Shown one piece after another: positions 25,701 to 33,198 of a stretch of DNA of 64,000 nt. A model generated the notes under the pieces. That model did not search any database, had not been told where the DNA came from, and saw only the letters and a list, made by a program, of their open reading frames with translations. This DNA is from Pseudomonas sp. TH43 (lineage in GTDB: Bacteria; Pseudomonadota; Gammaproteobacteria; Pseudomonadales; Pseudomonadaceae): positions 248,001-312,000 of the forward strand of contig NZ_JAEKFI010000004.1 of the NCBI RefSeq assembly GCF_016650635.1, read 5' to 3'. The first letter of the stretch is position 1; each line of letters begins with the position of its first letter. The translations under genes were made by a program, and so were the position numbers.

Positions 25701-25726
25701 GAAAACGGATCAATGGAGAGACAGTC

Positions 25727-26698
25727 ATGTCCAATTTCGTCGGCGTCGATATCGCTAAAAACACCTTTGATATCGCCACTCACCTGCCAAACGGTAAACA
25801 CAAAACCAAAGCCAAACTGGCCAACGACCCGAAGGGTTTCAAAGAGTTTGAAGCTTGGCTGAACAAGCAGGTCGAGCCTTCGTCCCTGATCGTGATGGAA
25901 GCCACCAGCGTGTATCACCTGGAACTTGCCGAGTTTGTTTACAACAGGGGCTACCGGGTCTGTGTTGTAAATCCGTCCACGACCAGCGCTTACGCCGGCA
26001 GCGAGTTACGCCGGATCAAAACCGACAAAAGCGACGCCAAACTGATCGCTGACTTTGCTCGGGAAAAGGCTGAGAAGCTTCAACTGTGGGCGCCGGAGCC
26101 GTTGAAGTATCGCCAGCTAAAGGCGATGGTGCGGCGGTTGGACGACCTTCAGGAGATGGAGCGAATGGAGCTCAATCGACTGGATGTGTCCGACGAGAAG
26201 GTCAAAGACTCGATCAACTCTGTGCTGCGCCACATCGAAAAAGAGATCGCTGAAACGCACAAGGCGATCAAAAAACACATCGACGATGACCCGGACATGC
26301 GCCAGATGCGTGACTTGATCGTCACCATCGACGGCATCGGACAGAAAACGCTTGAACGGCTGCTGGCCGAACTGGGCGACCTGCGCAAATATGACGATCC
26401 TCGCAAACTGGTCGCTGCCGCTGGGTTGAACCCAAAGCTTCAGGACTCAGGGGTGCTCAAGGGGCGAACTGTGATTTCGAAGATCGGCTCGGCACGGGTT
26501 CGGGCTGGTCTGTACATGCCAGGCTTGGTGGCGCTGAAGCACAACGAAGCGATAATCGCCATGAAGGATCGCCTGAAGGCCAACGGCAAGGCTCCCAAGC
26601 AGATCATCTGTGCAGCGATGCGCAAGCTGCTGCATTTCGTTTACGCCGTTCTAAAATCGGGCCAACCATTTGACCCGAAATTTGCACTTGCCCGATGA
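25727..26698 (+). CDS. IS110-family DEDD transposase (recombinase)
   Basis: A 323-residue recombinase. The RuvC-like DEDD domain shows D in VGVDIAKNTFD, E in VMEATSVYH and the D pair in IKTDKSDAKLIADF; a coiled-coil middle follows. The C-terminal Transposase_20 domain has IDGIGQKTLERLL and AAAGLNPKLQDSGVLKG, which contains the expected catalytic serine. No frameshift or truncation. GGAGAG precedes the ATG. Base composition is slightly more AT-rich than the flanking genes. Confidence 0.93.
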   Translation: MSNFVGVDIAKNTFDIATHLPNGKHKTKAKLANDPKGFKEFEAWLNKQVEPSSLIVMEATSVYHLELAEFVYNRGYRVCVVNPSTTSAYAGSELRRIKTDKSDAKLIADFAREKAEKLQLWAPEPLKYRQLKAMVRRLDDLQEMERMELNRLDVSDEKVKDSINSVLRHIEKEIAETHKAIKKHIDDDPDMRQMRDLIVTIDGIGQKTLERLLAELGDLRKYDDPRKLVAAAGLNPKLQDSGVLKGRTVISKIGSARVRAGLYMPGLVALKHNEAIIAMKDRLKANGKAPKQIICAAMRKLLHFVYAVLKSGQPFDPKFALAR

Positions 26699-26715
26699 GG
26701 GGCAAGACGGTATCT

Positions 26716-26764
26716 ACAGGGGAACAGTCATGCAGGAGCTGCCGCAGGCTGCGATCTTTTGATC
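26716..26764. repeat. right part of the split REP pair
   Basis: ACAGGGGAACAGTCATG spacer, then AGGAGCTGCCGCAGGCTGCG and ATCTTTTGATC, the inverse of the copy at 25463-25489. Confidence 0.85.
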
Positions 26765-26765
26765 T

Positions 26766-27614
26766 TCAAGGGCTGTAGTAACCCACCGCCACCAGGAAAT
26801 GCCCGACCTTCTTCAGGTAGGCATGTTTATCCTCGATCTTGCCGGTCACCGGGTTCTTCCAGCGGTACTCGTATTCACCGGCGTCCTGCTTGGCGATCAG
26901 CGCCAGAATCGGCTCGCCCACCGGTTTGCCCTCCGGGTCCTTGACCTTGCCGAAGTCGGTGTTGATCAAACGCAAATTGGTGCCATGGGCGACGTAGCGC
27001 TGGGTGTCCAGATCGACCACGAACACGTACAGATCATCCTGCAAATACCCGCCCTTGAGCGAGTTGATCGCGGTCAGCGTGGCCTTTTCATCCTTGGTCA
27101 GATCGGTCGCTGCTTTGTCCAGCAGGGCTTTGGCTTGTTCAGCGGAGGCGCGCGGCAGGTAATAACCGACCGCCAGAATTCGCTGACCGATGCGTTGGTA
27201 GAACACATGCTTGCGCTCGACCTTGCCGTCCGCCTGGTTCTGCCAGCGGTACTCGGCTTGCTGAATGCCATTGCCTTCGGGCACCAGCAGCGCTTCCTTG
27301 AACGCTTTCTGCAAGTCCGGCCCGAGCACTTCAGTGACGTCGCGGCCGATCAACGCTGATGAAGGCCCGCCGCTGGCGAGCATCACGCCTTTGGTATCGA
27401 CCACGAACACGTAGCGATCCTTATCGACGAACTCGCCCTGGCGACTGAACGCGGCGAACGCCTTGTCGCCATTGTCGTGGTAGTAGGCCAGCGCTTTTTC
27501 CAGCAAGGCAATGGCGGCCTGGCTGTCATCTTTGGTTGTTGTGGCGGCGCTGGCCTGACCGAAACCGGCCAATAACATCACGCCAAGCCAGGCTATTTTG
27601 TGCAAAAACCCCAT
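26766..27614 (-). CDS. periplasmic protein with two tandem Cache domains
   Basis: A 282-residue secreted protein: signal peptide (IAWLGVMLLAGFGQASAA), then two homologous ~120-residue sCache-like units. Each has F(V)VD and Y-R-W patterns: DRYVFVVDTKGVMLASGG...EYRWQNQADGKVERKHVFYQRIGQRILAVGYYLP and DLYVFVVDLDTQRYVAHG...EYRWKNPVTGKIEDKHAYLKKVGHFLVAVGYYSP. It has no transmembrane kinase, cyclase or MCP domain, so it is a free-standing sensor or binding protein whose ligand and partner are unknown. Confidence 0.85.
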   Translation of the reverse strand: MGFLHKIAWLGVMLLAGFGQASAATTTKDDSQAAIALLEKALAYYHDNGDKAFAAFSRQGEFVDKDRYVFVVDTKGVMLASGGPSSALIGRDVTEVLGPDLQKAFKEALLVPEGNGIQQAEYRWQNQADGKVERKHVFYQRIGQRILAVGYYLPRASAEQAKALLDKAATDLTKDEKATLTAINSLKGGYLQDDLYVFVVDLDTQRYVAHGTNLRLINTDFGKVKDPEGKPVGEPILALIAKQDAGEYEYRWKNPVTGKIEDKHAYLKKVGHFLVAVGYYSP

Positions 27615-27725
27615 GACGCATCCCTCGTTCTTGTTGGTGTTTCAAGAGCGTAGACGGGATGCGCGGATGTATGGATATTCAGAATGATGCAGGGGATTGC
27701 AGAACCCTGTGGCTAGTCGCTTTCC

Positions 27726-27847
27726 TGTGGTGAGGGGATTTATCCCCGTTGGGTTGCGAAGCAGCCCCCAAAACCTGAGTACTCGGTAGCACTGTAGATA
27801 TGCTGGGGAGCGCTTCGCACTCCAACGGGGATAAATCCCCTCACCAC
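27726..27847. repeat. inverted REP pair (GAGGGGATTTATCCCC type)
   Basis: GTGGTGAGGGGATTTATCCC and GGGATAAATCCCCTCACCAC with about 75 bp between, the same family as in the 205-bp array. Confidence 0.88.
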
Positions 27848-27875
27848 GATGGCGCACTCGGTGACAGATCGGCGT

Positions 27876-28730
27876 TTATGGGCGCGAATTGATCTGCTGC
27901 TGCAAGTTCTGGATCTGCGCCTGAAGCGTGTTGATGTTGCGGGTCATCTGCCCGCGGAACGCATCGAACTCAGCCGTATTGCCACCGCCCTGCGGGGCCG
28001 CCGGACGATTGTCCTGCTGACTTTTCAGGACGACGATGTCCTGTTCCAGACGATCAATCGCCGCGCTCGGGTTGCCCTGTTTCTTCAACGCGGCGATATC
28101 GGCGCCGAGGCTCTTGAACTGCGCATCGAAGCCCTTGAGCTGAGCGTCGACCTTGCTGGTGTCGCCCGACGTGCTTTTCACCGCCGCCAACTCCGCGCTC
28201 AAGGCTTTGACCTGCGCCTGCAACTGGTTATTGGCGTTCTGCTGTTCGGTGGTCTGCGCCGTCATCTGCGCCAGACGCTTGTCGAGATCACTGGCCTGAC
28301 CGGCGACGCCCTGCTGCTGTTTGCTCTGATCCAGCAGCTTGCCTTCCAGTTGTTTGATCTGCAGCTTCAAGGCTTCGCTGTCACTGCTGACGTTGGTCTG
28401 ACTGGCGACGACCTTGCCGGAAATGTCCTGCAAGCGCCCCGCTGCTTCTTCGCTGATGCGCGCGAAACTTTCCTGGGTCGCAACCAGTTGCTGCTCCATC
28501 AGCGAAATCTGCTGAAAGCTCCACCAGGCAAGGCCGATGAAGGCAAAAAACAAGGCACCGACCAGCGCCCACAATGGCCCGGTGCTCGCTGCCTTGACCT
28601 TGACCACAGGCGGTGTGCGCGAGTGCACGGAGGTGCGGGCGGTGGTCGGAATGTCATCGTCGTCGAAGGTGTCGGCACGCAGGCTCGGGACATCGTCGAA
28701 ATCGTCGTGGGCATCATTACGCATGGACAT
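27876..28730 (-). CDS. membrane-anchored coiled-coil protein, function unknown
   Basis: A 284-residue protein with an acidic cytoplasmic N-terminus (DDFDDVPSLRADTFDDDD), one transmembrane helix at about residues 54-74 (LWALVGALFFAFIGLAWWSF), and then ~200 residues of predicted coiled coil rich in Q, A, K and D, ending QIQNLQQQINSRP. The coiled coil should lie in the periplasm. The topology recalls envelope or cell-division organising proteins but no family is recognised with certainty. The start MSMRNDA at 28730 is chosen; a second ATG lies 6 bp in. Confidence 0.75.
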   Translation of the reverse strand: MSMRNDAHDDFDDVPSLRADTFDDDDIPTTARTSVHSRTPPVVKVKAASTGPLWALVGALFFAFIGLAWWSFQQISLMEQQLVATQESFARISEEAAGRLQDISGKVVASQTNVSSDSEALKLQIKQLEGKLLDQSKQQQGVAGQASDLDKRLAQMTAQTTEQQNANNQLQAQVKALSAELAAVKSTSGDTSKVDAQLKGFDAQFKSLGADIAALKKQGNPSAAIDRLEQDIVVLKSQQDNRPAAPQGGGNTAEFDAFRGQMTRNINTLQAQIQNLQQQINSRP

Positions 28731-28846
28731 TGAGGCAACCTTTGTGGAACGCGGTGATGGCAGATTGGCGCGAAGTATAAACCCCACAGCCGCAGGGATT
28801 GACCCTCAACCTGCGGTGCGGTTCATTGCCGGCCGGCCGATTCGTT

Positions 28847-29839
28847 TCAACGAATGTCCTGAGCTTTCCACCAGCTGCAGAACTCATCCAGCGCCGACCA
28901 GAGGCTGACTTTCGGATCGTAGTCCAGATAATGCCGGGCGCGACTGATATCGAGGGTGAAATTTTTCTTCATCACTTGCATGCCCAAGCGCGACAGCGTC
29001 GGCTCCGGGCGCCCGGGCCAGAGTTTGCACGCGCCTTCGTTGAGCGCCGCGACGCTGTAGGCCAGTCCGTAGGAACGGTACTTGGTGACCTGTGGGACTT
29101 CCATCTTGCGCATCACGTAATTGACCACATCCCACAGCGGCACCGGCGCGCCGTTGCTGATGTTGTAGGCCTTGCCCAGCGCGGAACCGGCGGCCAGCAG
29201 ACTGCTGAGCATGGCTTCGTTGAGGTTCTGCACGCTGGTGAAATCGACCTTGTTCAGGCCATTGCCGATGATCGCCAGCCGCCCCTTGCGCTGCATGTTG
29301 AGCAGCCGCGGGAAGATGCTCATGTCGCCGGCACCGGTGACGAAACGCGGGCGCAGCGCAATGGTTTCGAGACCGAATTCCTGCGCACCGAAGACCTTCT
29401 GCTCGGCCAGATACTTGGTCGCCGCGTAGTGATGCTTGAAGCGTTTTGGCACTTGTTCTTCGGTCAGGTTGAGGTGGTCGCGGCCATCGAAATAGATCGA
29501 CGGCGACGACAGATGTACCAGCCGCCGCACGCGTTGCTTCAAACAGGCTTCGACGACATTTTCGGTGACTTGCACGTTGCCCTGATGAAAGTCCTGATAA
29601 CGACCCCACAGCCCGACGGCGCCAGCGCAATGCACCACGGCTTCAACGTCGCTGCAGAGTTCGCGCACCAGGTCCGGGTCCGTCAGATCGCCGGGGACGA
29701 ATTCAGCGCCACGGCGCACCAGATGCTCAACGCTCTCGGCCCGGCGACCATTGACCCGCACGTCCAGGCCCTGCTCCAGAGCGAAACGCGCAAAGCGTCC
29801 GCCAATGAAGCCGCTTGCGCCGGTGACCAGAATTTTCAT
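28847..29839 (-). CDS. NAD-dependent epimerase/dehydratase (3-beta-HSD-like)
   Basis: A 330-residue extended short-chain dehydrogenase. MKILVTGASGFIGGRFARFALEQG carries GxxGxxG; VVHCAGAVGLWG and YAATKYLAEQKVFG hold the conserved active-site Tyr-Lys. The 3-beta-hydroxysteroid-dehydrogenase-like architecture suggests a sterol-, nucleotide-sugar- or lipid-type substrate, unknown here. It lies next to argP, as in P. aeruginosa from memory. Confidence 0.83.
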   Translation of the reverse strand: MKILVTGASGFIGGRFARFALEQGLDVRVNGRRAESVEHLVRRGAEFVPGDLTDPDLVRELCSDVEAVVHCAGAVGLWGRYQDFHQGNVQVTENVVEACLKQRVRRLVHLSSPSIYFDGRDHLNLTEEQVPKRFKHHYAATKYLAEQKVFGAQEFGLETIALRPRFVTGAGDMSIFPRLLNMQRKGRLAIIGNGLNKVDFTSVQNLNEAMLSSLLAAGSALGKAYNISNGAPVPLWDVVNYVMRKMEVPQVTKYRSYGLAYSVAALNEGACKLWPGRPEPTLSRLGMQVMKKNFTLDISRARHYLDYDPKVSLWSALDEFCSWWKAQDIR

Positions 29840-29865
29840 GTATAGCTCCAACAAAAAGCAGCTAC

Positions 29866-29941
29866 TAGCGTCAAGCTTCTAGCTGCAAGTTTAAAACGGC
29901 GCACAGCGCTTGACTTGCCGCCTGCAGCTTGACGCTCACAG
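29866..29941. repeat. inverted repeat between the epimerase gene and argP
   Basis: AGCGTCAAGCTTCTAGCTGC and the inverse GCCTGCAGCTTGACGCT flanking an ~30-bp centre; overlaps the last codons of argP and may end its transcript. Related to 3134-3221. Confidence 0.6.
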
Positions 29942-30835
29942 CTGCTTCCAGGGCACCAGCCATTGCGCCGAAGAACGCACCAGTTGCTCGGTCAGCAAGC
30001 CCAGCAACTGACCGCCATTGCGCCAATGATGCCAGTACAGCGGCACATCGATCGGTTTATCTGGCAACAGCTCGCATAACTCACCGCGCTGTAATTGCTC
30101 GCGCACTTGCAGTTCCGGTACCAGGCCCCAGCCCAGGCCGGCTTCGGTCAGGCGGATAAAACCTTCGGAAGACGGGCATAAATGGTGCTCGAAACCGCCA
30201 TCGACGCCGAGCGACGCCAGGTAACGATGCTGCAGAAAGTCGTCCGGGCCGAACACCAGCGCCGGCGTGCGCGGCAGTTGCTCGGCGCGCACGCCATCGG
30301 GGAAATGCCGCGCGATGAACGCCGGGCTGGCCAGCGCGCGATAACGCATCGCGCCGAGCAACATACTGCGCGCGCCGGCCACCGGCCGTTCACTGGCGCA
30401 TAGGCATGCGGCCACTTCACCGGCGCGCATGCGTTTAAGGCCCACGGTCTGGTCTTCGACGATCAGATCGAGCAACAAATGCTGTTCGGCGCAGAAATCC
30501 CCCACCGCTTGCGCCCACCACGTGGCCAGGCTGTCGGCGTTCAACGCGATGCGCAGGCGCTCCGGCACACCCTCTTCGTCCAATGCCGGCACCAGGGTCT
30601 GCAAGTCACGCTCAAGCAGACGTACCTGCTGCACATGGTTGAGCAGACGCCGGCCGATTTCAGTGGGCGACGGTGGCGTGCCGCGCACCAGCACCGGTTG
30701 GCCGACCCGCGCTTCGAGCAGTTTGATCCGCTGCGAAATCGCCGACTGCGACAAGCCCAGCACCTGCGCGGCGCGTTCGAATCCGGCCTGCTCGACCACG
30801 GCGGCCAGAGCGGAAAGCAATTTGTAGTCGAACAT
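29936..30835 (-). CDS. argP: LysR-family regulator ArgP (IciA)
   Basis: A 299-residue LysR regulator: MFDYKLLSALAAVVEQAGFERAAQVLGLSQSAISQRIKLLEARVGQPVLVR is characteristic of ArgP/IciA. ArgP senses arginine and lysine and activates the exporter argO. Here it is divergent from the ACT-domain gene and argO, so their 98-bp shared intergenic region is the likely control site. The start at 30835 is set by the family N-terminus. Confidence 0.9.
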   Translation of the reverse strand: MFDYKLLSALAAVVEQAGFERAAQVLGLSQSAISQRIKLLEARVGQPVLVRGTPPSPTEIGRRLLNHVQQVRLLERDLQTLVPALDEEGVPERLRIALNADSLATWWAQAVGDFCAEQHLLLDLIVEDQTVGLKRMRAGEVAACLCASERPVAGARSMLLGAMRYRALASPAFIARHFPDGVRAEQLPRTPALVFGPDDFLQHRYLASLGVDGGFEHHLCPSSEGFIRLTEAGLGWGLVPELQVREQLQRGELCELLPDKPIDVPLYWHHWRNGGQLLGLLTEQLVRSSAQWLVPWKQL

Positions 30836-30933
30836 CAGTTTTCCTAATGAGCGATCAGCACTATTGGTTTTTCTTATACAGCGTTCAACCGGAGAATAGC
30901 CAGCAAGCACCCTCTCTGTTCAGGAATACCTTC

Positions 30934-31335
30934 ATGGCTGGCGAAACTTCACTCACGACCCTGTTGCGCAGCATGAGCCCGCAACTCAATGCCGGCGAAT
31001 ACGTGTTCTGCACCTTGCACGACGGTCAGATGCCGAGCGGGCTGGAGATTGTCGGCAGCTTCCGCGAGCAGGAAGGTCTGACGGTGATTCTCGAACGTTC
31101 CCACGCCGAACAGGCCGGTTTCAGTTTCGATTACGTCGCTGCTTGGATCACCCTCAACGTGCATTCGGCGCTGGATGCGGTCGGCCTCACTGCGGCATTC
31201 GCCAGCGCACTGGGCAAGGCCGGGATCAGCTGCAACGTGATTGCCGGTTACTACCACGATCATCTGTTTGTCGGTCAGGCCGACGCCGAACGCGCCATGC
31301 ATGTGCTGCTCGATCTCGCAGCCAACGCGGAGTAA
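30934..31335 (+). CDS. ACT-domain protein (COG3602-like)
   Basis: A 133-residue soluble protein with tandem ACT-like folds: TLHDGQMPSGLEIVGSFREQEGLTVILER and AWITLNVHSALDAVGLTAAFASALGKAGISCNVIAGYYHDHLFV. ACT domains usually bind amino acids; a role as an arginine/lysine-sensing accessory is suggested by its place between argP and argO. The stop is 5 bp before the argO start, so the two are co-transcribed. Confidence 0.82.
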   Translation: MAGETSLTTLLRSMSPQLNAGEYVFCTLHDGQMPSGLEIVGSFREQEGLTVILERSHAEQAGFSFDYVAAWITLNVHSALDAVGLTAAFASALGKAGISCNVIAGYYHDHLFVGQADAERAMHVLLDLAANAE

Positions 31336-31340
31336 ACCTT

Positions 31341-31943
31341 ATGTGGCAAAGCTATGTGAACGGCCTGCTGGTGGCGTTCGGGCTGATCATGGCGATCGGT
31401 ACGCAAAACGCTTTTGTGTTGGCGCAGAGCCTGCGTCGCGAGCATCACCTGCCGGTTGCCGCGCTGTGCGTGGTCTGTGATGCACTGCTGGTAGCCGCCG
31501 GAGTGTTCGGCCTTGCAACGGTGCTGGCGCATAACCCGACACTGCTGGCGGTGGCTCGCTGGGGTGGTGCAGTGTTTCTGATCTGGTACGGCAGCCAGGC
31601 GCTGCGCCGAGCATTCTCGAAACAGAGTCTGGATCAGGGTGAAAACCAGACCGTGCGCTCTTTGCGTGCCGTGATGCTCAGTGCCTTGGCGGTGACTCTG
31701 CTTAACCCGCACGTTTATCTGGACACCGTGCTGCTGATCGGCTCGCTGGGCGCGCAACAATCGGTGCCGGGCGCGTATGTGGTGGGCGCTGCGAGCGCTT
31801 CGCTGTTGTGGTTTTTCACTCTGGCGCTGGGCGCGGCATGGCTGGCGCCCTGGCTGGCTCGCCCGAGTACCTGGCGGATTCTCGATCTGGTGGTCGCGCT
31901 GATGATGTTTACCGTAGCGGGACAACTTATTATCGCGAGTTGA
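31341..31943 (+). CDS. argO: arginine/lysine exporter, LysE/ArgO family
   Basis: A 200-residue inner-membrane protein with about six helices. The LysE signature is GLIMAIGTQNAFVLAQSLRREH near the N-terminus and SALAVTLLNPHVYLDTVLLIG in the middle. It should export excess L-arginine (or lysine/canavanine). The neighbourhood argP-ACT-argO supports ArgO over other RhtB-type exporters. Confidence 0.9.
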   Translation: MWQSYVNGLLVAFGLIMAIGTQNAFVLAQSLRREHHLPVAALCVVCDALLVAAGVFGLATVLAHNPTLLAVARWGGAVFLIWYGSQALRRAFSKQSLDQGENQTVRSLRAVMLSALAVTLLNPHVYLDTVLLIGSLGAQQSVPGAYVVGAASASLLWFFTLALGAAWLAPWLARPSTWRILDLVVALMMFTVAGQLIIAS

Positions 31944-32119
31944 TTTATTCCAAACGGCTCTGGAACCTCTATCCCACACAGTTGTTGCGTGGTTAAGCCG
32001 CAACCCCGGTGCTATGATCCGAACCCTGCGCCGCAAAGAGTAAAAACTCGCCGGTGCATTTCTGGCCGCCCGTGATCGGCCTTGCGCTCACCGCAACAGA
32101 CCTGATTAGGAGAATCATC

Positions 32120-32716
32120 ATGGCTTTCGAATTGCCGCCGCTGCCTTACGCACACGATGCCCTGCAGCCGCACATTTCCAAGGAAACCCTGGAATTTCAC
32201 CACGACAAGCACCACAACACCTACGTCGTGAACCTGAACAACCTGGTGCCAGGCACCGAGTTCGAAGGCAAGACCCTGGAAGAAATCGTCAAGACTTCTT
32301 CGGGTGGCATCTTCAACAACGCCGCTCAGGTCTGGAACCACACTTTCTACTGGAACTGCCTGGCGCCAAACGCCGGCGGTCAACCTACCGGCGCGCTGGC
32401 TGAAGCCATCAACGCAGCCTTCGGTTCGTTCGACAAGTTCAAGGAAGAGTTCAGCAAAACCTCGATCGGCACCTTCGGTTCCGGCTGGGGCTGGCTGGTG
32501 AAAAAGGCTGACGGCTCCCTGGCTCTGGCCAGCACCATCGGCGCCGGCAACCCGCTGACCAGCGGCGACACCCCGCTGCTGACCTGCGACGTCTGGGAAC
32601 ACGCTTACTACATAGACTACCGCAACGTTCGTCCGAAGTATGTCGAAGCGTTCTGGAACCTGGTCAACTGGAAGTTTGTTGCTGAGCAGTTCGAAGGCAA
32701 AACCTTCACCGCTTAA
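32120..32716 (+). CDS. sodB: superoxide dismutase [Fe]
   Basis: A 198-residue cytoplasmic Fe-SOD that dismutates superoxide. Metal ligands are H27 and H74 (WNHTFYW) plus D and H in [12 protein letters not shown]70 in the AAQVWNH block and the GSGWGWLV segment are typical of iron rather than manganese enzymes. TAGGAGA precedes the ATG. Isolated gene ending in a strong terminator, next to bifA as in P. aeruginosa (from memory PA4366-PA4367). Confidence 0.96.
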   Translation: MAFELPPLPYAHDALQPHISKETLEFHHDKHHNTYVVNLNNLVPGTEFEGKTLEEIVKTSSGGIFNNAAQVWNHTFYWNCLAPNAGGQPTGALAEAINAAFGSFDKFKEEFSKTSIGTFGSGWGWLVKKADGSLALASTIGAGNPLTSGDTPLLTCDVWEHAYYIDYRNVRPKYVEAFWNLVNWKFVAEQFEGKTFTA

Positions 32717-32730
32717 GCTACGCGCCAGTC

Positions 32731-32758
32731 AAAAAACCCGGCATTGCCGGGTTTTTTT
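32731..32758 (+). terminator. rho-independent terminator of sodB
   Basis: AAAAAACCCGGC-ATT-GCCGGGTTTTTTT, 14 bp after the stop. Confidence 0.92.
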
Positions 32759-32777
32759 ATGCCTGCGATTTTTTGAT

Positions 32778-32915
32778 GATCGTTCCCACGCTCCTGCGTG
32801 GGAATGCATACCGTGAACGCTCCGCGTCACTGGACGCAGAGCGTCCCTTGAGGCATTCCCACGCTGAGCGTGGGAACGATCAAAAGCAAAAGATCGCAGC
32901 CTACGGCAGCTCCTA
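32778..32915. repeat. long inverted repeat with a hairpin at each end, followed by a single REP
   Basis: GATCGTTCCCACGCTCCTGC... at 32778 and its inverse ...GCGTGGGAACGATC ending 32881. Each end is itself a hairpin (TTCCCACGC/GCGTGGGAA), and the centre carries partly self-complementary GAACGCTCCGCGTC / GACGCAGAGCGTC. A REP (GATCGCAGCCTACGGCAGCT) follows. It resembles a small non-autonomous mobile repeat. The rest of the gap to 33198 shows no gene. Confidence 0.75.
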
Positions 32916-33198
32916 CATCGGGATGGCGTTACTCCCACAGAAAATGCAGCTTCAAGCCGCTTGCTGCCTTGCTACGGAGGGCTAACATCAAAACATTGGG
33001 AAAATTGTTCCGCGCCGCTCAAGTTGAGGGCCAAAACTACCGACACAGTACAATTAGGGCTAATACTCCAGACAGCAGCATTTTGGCCAAGGCTAAAGGC
33101 AAATGATCCTGGGCCTGATTGTCCCTTTGACTGCCAACTCGGGATTGCCAATACTCATGGCAACTTGATGCTACCCGCACGGAACAAGGAATAACCCT

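Larger units (their letters stand above)
25490..26715 (+). mobile_element. IS110-family insertion sequence inserted in a REP pair (1,226 bp)
   Basis: Boundaries are deduced from the split REP. Joining ...GCAGCTCCT (ends 25489) to ACAGGGG... (starts 26716) restores the usual intact REP context seen elsewhere (e.g. 18421-18455). A CT dinucleotide sits at both junctions (25488-25489 and 26714-26715), as expected for IS110 cores. There are no terminal inverted repeats, the 5' leader is long (237 bp) and the 3' end short (17 bp after the stop). This is the IS110 subgroup layout with a 5' bridge RNA. The transposase is intact. Confidence 0.88.
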
